Below, in pieces: positions 1-4,983 of a stretch of DNA of 5,792 nt; the first letter of the stretch is position 1; each line of letters begins with the position of its first letter. The notes under the pieces are model-generated. The model did not search any database. It saw nothing but the letters and a program-made list of their open reading frames with translations, and was not told where the DNA came from. The stretch lies in the NCBI GenBank assembly GCA_943326975.2, contig CALPVI020000132.1, positions 1 through 5,792 of the forward strand. Reading direction: 5' to 3'. The DNA is from Actinomyces viscosus (lineage in GTDB: Bacteria > Bacteroidota > Bacteroidia > Flavobacteriales_D > Crocinitomicaceae). The translations under genes were made by a program, and so were the position numbers.

Positions 1-79
1 ATGTTGCTGAAAAAAGGATTGATTTTTTTTCAATTTATTCTATTTTTATAAAAGCTGTAATTATTGAGGAATTATTTCT
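1..79. other. Short region downstream of selO; weak terminator-like hairpin
   Basis: No gene is supported here. Read on the minus strand, downstream of the selO stop, there is a 5-bp stem ATTGA/TCAAT (positions 34-30 and 22-18) around a 7-A loop, followed by CC and a run of six T. This resembles an intrinsic terminator, but the stem is all but pure A/T and would be unstable. A 16-codon plus-strand ORF starting at base 1 (hydrophobic, ends at 51) is too short to call. Confidence 0.2.
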
Positions 80-1543
80 TTACGTTCCGCAAAATGTCTG
101 ATAACCACGATCACCATCTGAAGGTGGATTTTGAAAATGAGATGCATTGGCATGTTTAACATAAGGCGACTTAAGCACTAAAACTAATTCATTTAGCAAG
201 TTAAAATCCCGATTGTTTGCTGCTTTGGTTAAAGCTTCTTCTACAAGGTGATTTCTTGGAATATAATACGGATTGTTTTCTTGCATTAAGTTCTGAACGG
301 TATCTAAAGATAAATGTTTGATTCTTTCTTTCCATGTTTGGTGAAATGATAGAAATGCAGGTTCCTTGTATATACCAGTAAATTCGGACGAAGGTTGAAT
401 CAAATTTAAAAAAGTGTTCGTATAATCTGCTCCATGATCTTGCATCCATTTCAATAAAGACTCGATCAACTCTTTATCTCCTGCTTTCTCGTCTTCAAAG
501 CCTAACTTTTTAGCCATCATTTTTTGCCACTTCGATTCATACTGATCTGGAAATTCGTAAATTATGGCTTCACACATTTTAATTGCTTCCGATTCCTCTT
601 CGTGAATAATTGGTAACAGAGCACTAGCCAATTTAGCTATGTTCCATTGAGTAATAATCGGCTGATTACCATAAGCATAACGACCATCTCTGTCAATCGA
701 ACTAAAAACAGTTTCTGGGTGATAAGCATTCATAAAAGCACAAGGACCAAAATCAATGGATTCACCAGCGATACTTACATTATCGGTATTCAAAACTCCA
801 TGAATAAATCCAACGCGCATCCATTCTACAACTAAATCTATTTGTTTTTCTTGTACCGTTCTTAACAAAGCTAAGGCTGGATTTTCCTCACTTAAAAGAG
901 ATGGATAGTGGCGTTTGATTACATAATTTGTAAACTCTAGCAATTCAGGTTTATGAAGAAAACGAGCTGCATACTGAAAAGTACCCACGCGTATATGACT
1001 TGAGGCAATCCGTGTCAAAACAGCTCCTTCATTTGCCCTTTCCCTATACACCTCCTCACCTGTTGCTACAACAGCCAAACTACGCGTAGTTGGTATTCTT
1101 AAGCCATTCATTGCTTCGCTTATCAAATACTCTCTTAACATTGCATAGGTTGTAGCCCTTCCATCGCCATTGCGTGAAAAAGGAGTTCTTCCCGCACCTT
1201 TTAATTGAACATCAAAACGTTGATTTGAACCATTGACATGTTCACCCAATAAAATTGCTCTTCCATCTCCTAAGATATTAAAATGTCCGAATTGATGACC
1301 TGCATACGCTTGCGCTATAGGTTCAGTTTCATCTGGAATAGCATTTCCTGATAAATGCAAAATGGCTTCATCAATGGAATAATCTTGGAGATCCATTTCT
1401 GCAGCCAATTCATAATTATACACTAATAATGTCGGAGCGTCTACTTTTGTAGGTAACATTTTGCGAAACAACTGTTCATTTACTGATTTATATGTTGTAT
1501 CCCAATTCCATGATTTTATTTTCGAATGTTCAGTTGATGACAT
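80..1543 (-). CDS. selO: SelO/YdiU-family protein adenylyltransferase (pseudokinase AMPylase)
   Basis: This is a complete 487-residue member of the SelO (YdiU, UPF0061) family, whose E. coli and Pseudomonas members are 480-490 residues. Family knowledge: the fold is kinase-like but binds ATP upside down and transfers AMP to Ser/Thr/Tyr of target proteins, including redox-linked enzymes. Visible motifs are YAGHQFGHF (80-88), LGDGRA (91-96), QLKGAGRTPFSR (113-124), TRIASSHIRVGTFQ (177-190) and HGVLNTDN (248-255), then DFGP (264-267) and GRYAYGNQP near 287-295. The expected ATP and metal residues are present: K115, E138, R178, R185, D254, N255 and D264, each offset by about +2 from the Pseudomonas syringae numbering as I remember it. 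The C-terminus ends FCGT, so Cys (C485) occupies the place taken by selenocysteine in vertebrate SELENOO. It is the last gene of the minus-strand run and appears to have its own promoter. The ATG at 1543 fits the family N-terminus; no strong ribosome binding site is seen. Confidence 0.97.
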   Translation of the reverse strand: MSSTEHSKIKSWNWDTTYKSVNEQLFRKMLPTKVDAPTLLVYNYELAAEMDLQDYSIDEAILHLSGNAIPDETEPIAQAYAGHQFGHFNILGDGRAILLGEHVNGSNQRFDVQLKGAGRTPFSRNGDGRATTYAMLREYLISEAMNGLRIPTTRSLAVVATGEEVYRERANEGAVLTRIASSHIRVGTFQYAARFLHKPELLEFTNYVIKRHYPSLLSEENPALALLRTVQEKQIDLVVEWMRVGFIHGVLNTDNVSIAGESIDFGPCAFMNAYHPETVFSSIDRDGRYAYGNQPIITQWNIAKLASALLPIIHEEESEAIKMCEAIIYEFPDQYESKWQKMMAKKLGFEDEKAGDKELIESLLKWMQDHGADYTNTFLNLIQPSSEFTGIYKEPAFLSFHQTWKERIKHLSLDTVQNLMQENNPYYIPRNHLVEEALTKAANNRDFNLLNELVLVLKSPYVKHANASHFQNPPSDGDRGYQTFCGT

Positions 1544-1576
1544 TATCTAATTTTACTTTATACTTAAGACTTTTAT

Positions 1577-1584
1577 CAAAGATA
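1577..1584 (-). promoter_or_regulatory. Bacteroidota-type -7 element upstream of selO
   Basis: On the minus strand the sequence TATCTTTG matches the TAnnTTTG consensus exactly. It ends 33 bases before the selO ATG, which would give a leader of about 28 nt. The nearest upstream TTTG is about 27 bp away, longer than the usual 19-21 bp, so the -33 element is poor. A six-fixed-base match occurs by chance fairly often in such AT-rich DNA; the position is what makes it credible. Confidence 0.5.
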
Positions 1585-1683
1585 AAATTAAGTAGCTGTT
1601 CTACCTAACTTCAAAGTTGAATTTAATATATAAAATAGCTTAAAAAAAAGAAGGAACAAACAAGCAAGTTATTGAAAATACAT

Positions 1684-1723
1684 GAGTTTTGATTTAATAC
1701 TTTTTGAATTTTGAGTTTTTGAG
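1684..1723. repeat. Short T-rich tandem repeat (TTTTGA units) in the selO/DIP1984 gap
   Basis: Consecutive units TTTTTGAA (1701-1708), TTTTGAG (1709-1715) and TTTTTGAG (1716-1723) form a degenerate 7-8 bp tandem repeat, with a related GAGTTTTGA at 1684-1692. It lies in the 277-bp gap between selO and the DIP1984-like gene. No ORF of useful size exists in this gap on either strand (the longest are 10-13 codons). Low-complexity AT repeats like this are common between genes in Flavobacteriia. Confidence 0.4.
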
Positions 1724-1807
1724 TAAAGAAAAATGAGTACTTATCTTATCAATTATCACATTCATCAGAATTAGATCTCTTCAATAAAAATGCAGGTTGC
1801 TCCTTCA

Positions 1808-1838
1808 CATCACACAAGTATCAAATACTTGTATGATG
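1808..1838 (-). terminator. 14-bp hairpin spanning the stop codon of the DIP1984-like gene
   Basis: In the minus-strand transcript, CAUCAUACAAGUAU pairs with AUACUUGUGUGAUG across a UUG loop, giving a 14-bp stem with a single U-G wobble. On the plus strand the same position is a C-A mismatch, so the fold favours the minus transcript. The UGA stop codon starts in the loop (last two loop bases plus the first base of the 3' arm). No U-tract follows directly (next bases are UGAAGGAGC), so it is not a classical intrinsic terminator. A 3'-end stabiliser or processing site is as likely. Confidence 0.5.
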
Positions 1839-2249
1839 ATTAAAACTGTCTAGTTCTTTTTGCAGTTGTTCTATTTCATTTTCCATTTTTTCCAACAACG
1901 CATCAACCTCGTTTTCTTTAAAAACTGCTACCATAGTGAGTATACTAGACTCGTATCTATCACGTATCAAGCCATCTTTTGTACTTACCGTTTTCAACTT
2001 GGTAACGTAATTCTTCAATTCCGACATTCGGAATATTTTAGACCTTACTGGACTTGAGGCACTATGTATATTCGTTTTCAGTGTCACTATTTCTTCTGTG
2101 GTAGCGTCTATTTCTTTCAAAAGTTCGACTGGGTCATAAACCCGCTTACTTCCCTCTAAAATAGAGTTAGTTGACTGTAACCTACCCCAAAGTTTATGCA
2201 ATTTTGCAGCTAACTTATTTTTCTCTTTTAAAGCTTCTGTAATTTTCAT
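1821..2249 (-). CDS. DIP1984-family (septicolysin-like, DUF6847) coiled-coil protein
   Basis: A 142-residue, highly charged helical protein with no signal peptide or membrane segment, so cytoplasmic. It matches my recollection of the DIP1984 family (about 150 residues): an MK-x-x-EAL start (1-6), an EG....DP.ELLKEID block at 32-48, a connecting helix with SELKNYVTKLK (76-86), the D-x-Y positions RDRYESSI (96-103), and a C-terminal heptad helix EVDALLEKMENEIEQLQKEL (114-133). Two long helical stretches (1-62 and 112-136) suggest a coiled-coil bundle. The family's biochemical function is not established; the older name septicolysin comes from weak annotation and should not be read as evidence of a toxin. 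It sits 38 bp downstream of the sigma factor gene on the same strand, so the two are probably co-transcribed. Seven T lie directly before its ATG and no Shine-Dalgarno is visible. Its stop codon is inside a hairpin. Confidence 0.82.
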   Translation of the reverse strand: MKITEALKEKNKLAAKLHKLWGRLQSTNSILEGSKRVYDPVELLKEIDATTEEIVTLKTNIHSASSPVRSKIFRMSELKNYVTKLKTVSTKDGLIRDRYESSILTMVAVFKENEVDALLEKMENEIEQLQKELDSFNHHTSI

Positions 2250-2287
2250 AAAAAAACAATTTACGTTATTAATTAATTAGGTTTATT

Positions 2288-2821
2288 TTAACAAGCTATT
2301 CTTAAATAGCTTTCTCTTAATTGTGCTTTTGCACGCATCGTGTAGCTCGGTATATTTTTTTCAGCTATGCTTAACTCCTCTGCTATTTCCCTTCCAGAGT
2401 ATTCACCGTAATATTTCAACATCAAAATTTCTCTTTCTCTATCTCCTATTCCTCTCAGAGCTTCTCTCATATTACCTTCCAACTCATTAAAATCTTCATC
2501 ATAATCTTCATTCGCACTCAAATTATATGCATTATTTACATCTATATGCATATATGGGTCATATTTCTTTTTTCGCATAAAATCCAAACACAAATTTTTT
2601 GTTAAAGTGTATAACCACGCATCTAAATCTGCAACCCTCTCATTATACTTATCCTGGTTAACAAGCGCTTTAATCATCGCCTCTTGTGTTAAATCATCCA
2701 CCCAATCAATATATTTTTCACCTAAAAACTTACGAGCTGTTTTTTTAATAATCACTCGAGACATTTTCCAAACATCACTTCTGTTCAAATCAATTTTTTT
2801 ACTTTTCATTTCGTTTTTCAT
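2288..2821 (-). CDS. ECF-type RNA polymerase sigma factor (sigma-70 family)
   Basis: A 177-residue protein with the two-domain layout of extracytoplasmic-function sigma factors. Region 2 covers about residues 18-87: DDLTQEAMIKAL (42-53) is the core-binding region 2.2, and LDAWLYTLTKNLCLDFMRKKK (66-86) is region 2.3/2.4, which reads the -10 element. A 30-residue acidic linker (about 88-118, with NEDYDEDFNELE) leads into region 4 at 119-172, where REREILMLKYYGEYSGREIAEEL (128-150) begins the helix-turn-helix that reads the -35 element. It would redirect RNA polymerase to a specific promoter set. The ATG at 2821 is taken as the start; an in-frame Met at residue 5 is an alternative, and neither has a clear ribosome binding site. 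The downstream gene is a soluble DIP1984-like protein rather than the usual membrane FecR/RseA-type anti-sigma factor, so the inducing signal is unknown. A hairpin covers its last codons. Confidence 0.93.
   Translation of the reverse strand: MKNEMKSKKIDLNRSDVWKMSRVIIKKTARKFLGEKYIDWVDDLTQEAMIKALVNQDKYNERVADLDAWLYTLTKNLCLDFMRKKKYDPYMHIDVNNAYNLSANEDYDEDFNELEGNMREALRGIGDREREILMLKYYGEYSGREIAEELSIAEKNIPSYTMRAKAQLRESYLRIAC
2293..2312 (-). promoter_or_regulatory. 8-bp hairpin at the 3' end of the sigma factor gene
   Basis: AAGCTATT (2293-2300) and AATAGCTT (2305-2312) form a perfect 8-bp inverted repeat with a 4-nt loop. It lies over the last sense codons of the sigma gene, just before the TAA at 2288-2290. 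No U-run follows within the usual distance; the next T-run is about 37 bases further on, against the DIP1984 start codon. It may be a partial attenuator, an mRNA stabiliser or a processing site between the two genes. Confidence 0.4.
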
Positions 2822-2878
2822 GGCTTTACATTTAAATTAGTGACAAGTTTTCCACCTACACCCAACTTTTGAGTGCAT

Positions 2879-2913
2879 ACTTTTTAATTTATTACTTTTA
2901 ATTTTGAATCAGA
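2879..2913 (+). repeat. AT-rich repeat block, copy 1 (ACTTTTAATTT units plus AATCAGA)
   Basis: Two units, ACTTTTTAATTT (2879-2890, one extra T) and ACTTTTAATTT (2894-2904), are followed by TTTTGAATCAGA ending at 2913. The same order of elements returns about 110-120 bp to the right. Confidence 0.6.
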
Positions 2914-2914
2914 T

Positions 2915-2929
2915 TCGACTTAAAGTCGA
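2915..2929. promoter_or_regulatory. 15-bp perfect palindrome, candidate operator
   Basis: TCGACTT, one central A, then AAGTCGA: a perfect 7-bp inverted repeat with a 1-bp spacer and a G/C content above its surroundings. It lies about 95 bp upstream of the sigma factor start codon. The short spacer makes a DNA-binding site for a dimeric regulator more likely than an RNA hairpin. No regulator in the window can be assigned to it. Confidence 0.35.
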
Positions 2930-2988
2930 GGGTGTTTTTAAAGGCTATTGTTTATCATTTGATCTAAATTTACATCTATTACGATACT

Positions 2989-3033
2989 ACTTTTAATTTA
3001 TAACTTTTAATTTGTAATTTATTTTCAATCAGA
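2989..3033 (+). repeat. AT-rich repeat block, copy 2 (ACTTTTAATTT units plus AATCAGA)
   Basis: ACTTTTAATTT occurs at 2989-2999 and 3003-3013, followed after an AT spacer by TTTTCAATCAGA (3022-3033), which differs from copy 1 by one base. A further exact 15-base match to the second unit (TATAACTTTTAATTT, 2999-3013) occurs at 5641-5655, upstream of the HD-domain gene. Confidence 0.6.
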
Positions 3034-3049
3034 ATTTCAAAAGATATGC

Positions 3050-3057
3050 CAAAACTA
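3050..3057 (-). promoter_or_regulatory. Candidate -7 element for the sigma factor operon
   Basis: On the minus strand TAGTTTTG matches TAnnTTTG exactly. No TTG is found at the expected -33 distance, only a T-run. If used, the sigma transcript would have a leader of about 220 nt containing both AT repeat blocks and the 15-bp palindrome. Chance matches are expected at roughly this rate in such DNA, so this is only a candidate. Confidence 0.25.
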
Positions 3058-3094
3058 AAAACTGCTTAAAAACAGGTAAAAAAGAAATTTAAAA

Positions 3095-3128
3095 TGTCAA
3101 GTTTTAATTTATATATCAAAATTTGACA
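3095..3128. promoter_or_regulatory. 34-bp dyad (11-bp arms) overlapping a promoter-like site
   Basis: Arm TGTCAAGTTTT (3095-3105) and arm AAAATTTGACA (3118-3128) are inverted copies with one difference, separated by a 12-nt A/T spacer. In plus-strand RNA the differing pair is a G-U wobble, so an 11-bp stem is possible. The right arm contains the TTGACA of the plus-strand promoter-like sequence, so the dyad could be an operator controlling it. Confidence 0.35.
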
Positions 3129-3151
3129 CACAATAAACCAACTTTTATCAT
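3123..3151 (+). promoter_or_regulatory. sigma70-like promoter sequence pointing right
   Basis: TTGACA (3123-3128), a 17-bp spacer, then TATCAT (3146-3151): an exact -35 and a 5-of-6 -10 at optimal spacing by the E. coli rule. By the Bacteroidota rule it is TTG, 20 bp, then TATCATTTG, which is one base longer than TAnnTTTG. It faces the 3' end of the membrane-protein gene, so any transcript would be antisense to it. No sense gene lies downstream. The 12-mer TTTATCATTTGA that includes this -10 recurs at 2951-2962. Confidence 0.3.
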
Positions 3152-3235
3152 TTGAATTTTATAGAAATAATAAATACGGTATATTTATATAGGAAAATTA
3201 TTAAAAAACTTAAAAAAGAATCGAACTTTAGTCTA

Positions 3236-4399
3236 TCATCCTTCTGTAAAATCTAAACGACATTCATTTAATGCCTTATAGAAATGACCCGTTTGCAACA
3301 AATCAATCAATCTTTTAATTCTATCTATGTATTCAGGAAAACTTTCCCCAAAAACTTCTTTGATTTGATTGTTTTCTAAAGACGATATTGAACCATCAAA
3401 GGCTGTAGCCACTGAAAAGAGATCAAGCAATAAAAACCTCTCCTCTGGAGTTACTTGTGACAAAGTCTCTATAAAAAGTGCCCAATCATCAAACCTATCC
3501 GGTTCATTAACTTCAAGTTCTTTTTGAAAATGAACCAATAAAAAAATCATATTTGGATGATAATTCTTTGTCATTACAATCGAATTTCCTATCGCTCTTA
3601 AACATCCTTTTTGAGCTGTAATAGACAATTGCTGTTTCAGGTTTGCATTTTTAAATTGAGACATAATTTCATGTGACAATTTAAAACCAAACAAACGTAA
3701 TCTTGCGTCGATTAACACTTTTCTAATCACCAGGACATTCCAAAAGCATTCGACTAGAACTGCTGAATACAAAATTGAAACACCAAAAATCTTTTCTCCA
3801 ATAAAAATCAGTAATAGATACTTTAAAATGAAATTGGTTAATACGATTTTACCTTTGTAGAGTAATGTGATTACAAAAAGGTTTTTTTTAGAAATATTTT
3901 TGAATGAATCGATACCTAATACTTCTAACTCAGGATCAGGTAATTCTAATGCTGTTCTAGCTAAAATATTTTCAATTTTGAAAGTGGGTATAGAAAGTAA
4001 ATCCGTTGAATAAGCGTTTAGTTTTAAAATGTTTTGTAAATCATGTACAAGTTTAAGTGCAATGAGAAATAAACAATAAAATTCAAATGCCACAAATAAA
4101 ACATACAATAGAACTAACCAAGACCAATAAACCAATGCTGGCTTATCCCTTAAAGCTAAATCAAAATATACTAAAGGTGTTAGAGTAAGTATAGAAACAA
4201 TTAAAGTTAAAAGAATTGATTTAGTCAGTATCTTATTTGTTTTTTTCTTGATTTGCTCATCTGTCTTAAAATGATGCTCAGAATATTTCTTTTTATTTTT
4301 TTTCTCGAAAACCTCTAAATAGAACAAACCAAACTTTTCAAAAGCAGATTTTTTTGCTTTCTTTAACTTGATTGTTTCTGATTCGTTTTTCGTTTCCAT
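3236..4399 (-). CDS. Four-helix membrane protein with TerB-like C-terminal domain
   Basis: A 387-residue protein of unknown function. Residues 1-57 are very basic and Lys-rich, including FEKFGLFYLEVFEKK at 20-34, and look cytoplasmic. Hydrophobic segments lie at about 59-80, 89-116, 186-204 and 205-226, suggesting two membrane hairpins with both ends in the cytoplasm. The loop 117-185 is soluble and contains LPDPELEVLGID (153-164). Residues 315-387 are soluble and resemble the TerB/DjlA-N fold: PEERFLLLDLFSVATAFDGSIS (318-339), then an acidic helix start LENNQIKEVFGE (341-352), which follows the usual pattern of a hydrophobic helix, a DG-x-I-S turn and a second helix. I assign TerB-like from this pattern only. 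It may belong to the uncharacterised LBF_2804-like membrane family, but I cannot confirm that. It starts 68 bp after the 171-residue orphan on the same strand, so co-transcription is possible. No signal peptide and no clear ribosome binding site. Confidence 0.8.
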   Translation of the reverse strand: METKNESETIKLKKAKKSAFEKFGLFYLEVFEKKNKKKYSEHHFKTDEQIKKKTNKILTKSILLTLIVSILTLTPLVYFDLALRDKPALVYWSWLVLLYVLFVAFEFYCLFLIALKLVHDLQNILKLNAYSTDLLSIPTFKIENILARTALELPDPELEVLGIDSFKNISKKNLFVITLLYKGKIVLTNFILKYLLLIFIGEKIFGVSILYSAVLVECFWNVLVIRKVLIDARLRLFGFKLSHEIMSQFKNANLKQQLSITAQKGCLRAIGNSIVMTKNYHPNMIFLLVHFQKELEVNEPDRFDDWALFIETLSQVTPEERFLLLDLFSVATAFDGSISSLENNQIKEVFGESFPEYIDRIKRLIDLLQTGHFYKALNECRLDFTEG

Positions 4400-4412
4400 A
4401 ACTTCAACAGAA

Positions 4413-4420
4413 CAAATTTA
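4413..4420 (-). promoter_or_regulatory. Candidate -7 element for the membrane-protein gene
   Basis: On the minus strand TAAATTTG matches TAnnTTTG exactly and ends 13 bases before the ATG at 4399, which implies a leader of fewer than 10 nt. The best -33 candidate is TGG about 16 bp upstream, not TTG. It lies in the 68-bp gap after the orphan gene. It could give the membrane protein its own transcript or be a chance match. Confidence 0.25.
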
Positions 4421-4467
4421 ATCTAAAAAGAGTAAACCATCTAATGAAAATAGCTTTCAACTGGATT

Positions 4468-4983
4468 TTACTTTCCGCCAAACTGATTGAGTTTTAAGAT
4501 ATTTCTAGAAATCAATCTGGCTAATTTTCTTTCAGCACTTGTAAAATCAATTTTTATTGAGTTTCCAACTACCATTTTTGGGTGGTATTCCATCCAATCA
4601 AATACTCTCTTTTTATTGGGATCTGTATATTGATTAAGAATTTCTTTTTCCCATTCAGTTTGTTTCAAATTCTTCAGCTTGATTTGTGAACGCGCGCCGA
4701 AAAAATCTCTAAAATCGGTTTCTTTCCAATAATTGGAATAATCATCCATTCGAAACAAACGACCATCATCAAAGAAATATGCAGGTAAATCTGTATGAAC
4801 AAATAACAAAACAGAGCGATAAACAAATAGTTTCAAATCAGACTCACTGTTTAGTTTATAAATTCCAGTCAAATACATTAATCCCAATGCTACCCTGCAT
4901 TTCAATCCACCAACTTCAGCGTCTCTCATTAAATCAAAACCTTTAGTGCAATTGTCTAAATTTAAAATATTAAAGACCCTCAT
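4468..4983 (-). CDS. Hypothetical protein coupled to the HD-domain gene
   Basis: A 171-residue soluble protein I do not recognise. No signal peptide or convincing membrane span is present. The N-terminal part, AEVGGLKCRVALGLMYLTGIYKL (22-44), is hydrophobic and helical, and its spacing of Ala, Gly and Leu faintly recalls a Sel1/TPR repeat, though one unit is not enough to call. The middle is aromatic and acidic, with HTDLPAYFFDDGRLFRMDDYSNYW (63-86) and FRDFFGARS (91-99), and the C-terminal 30 residues are basic (ERKLARLISRNILKL, 151-165). Start choice: the ATG at 4983 overlaps the TGA of the upstream gene as ATGA, the typical arrangement for translational coupling, so M1 is preferred over M19. 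The tight coupling suggests the product works with the HD protein or is needed in fixed ratio to it. Function unknown. Confidence 0.78.
   Translation of the reverse strand: MRVFNILNLDNCTKGFDLMRDAEVGGLKCRVALGLMYLTGIYKLNSESDLKLFVYRSVLLFVHTDLPAYFFDDGRLFRMDDYSNYWKETDFRDFFGARSQIKLKNLKQTEWEKEILNQYTDPNKKRVFDWMEYHPKMVVGNSIKIDFTSAERKLARLISRNILKLNQFGGK

Larger units (their letters stand above)
2822..3235. other. 414-bp gene-free region upstream of the sigma factor gene
   Basis: No credible protein gene lies here on either strand; the largest ORFs are a few tens of codons. The region is very AT-rich and holds two related repeat blocks (2879-2913 and 2989-3033), a 15-bp palindrome (2915-2929), a 34-bp dyad (3095-3128), a -7-like element facing the sigma gene (3050-3057) and a sigma70-like promoter facing the other way (3123-3151). 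A motif TG(A/T)CAAGTTTT occurs at 2841-2851 and 3095-3105. It most likely carries the promoter and leader of the sigma operon plus the 3' end of the upstream membrane-protein transcript. Confidence 0.6.

Noticed and set aside
1..51. A 16-codon plus-strand ORF with a hydrophobic, signal-like product
   Set aside because: Too short, AT-driven hydrophobicity, no ribosome binding site visible, and it starts exactly at the window edge.
201..835. ORFs of 62-82 codons opposite or out of frame with selO
   Set aside because: They lie wholly inside the well-conserved selO frame and their products look random.
1808..1838. A selenocysteine (SECIS-like) reading of the UGA in the hairpin
   Set aside because: Bacterial SECIS hairpins begin just after the UGA rather than containing it in the loop, and the DIP1984 family ends at about this length, so a normal stop is far more likely.
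2607..2840. Plus-strand ORF of 77 codons opposite the sigma factor gene
   Set aside because: It is the antisense of a clear ECF sigma factor; its hydrophobic character arises from the A-rich sense codons.
3045..3068. Plus-strand ATG followed by codons reading MPKLKTA, like the start of ribosomal protein bL35
   Set aside because: The frame stops after seven codons and the bases beyond the stop do not give the rest of bL35 in any frame I checked.
3168..3188. Inverted repeat TAAATA/TATTTA as a terminator for the membrane-protein gene
   Set aside because: The stem is pure A/T with no clear tail, and such matches are expected in this composition.
4468..4983. Calling the orphan a Sel1-repeat protein
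   Set aside because: Only one vague repeat-like stretch (22-44) is present and the remaining sequence does not follow the 36-residue Sel1 pattern.
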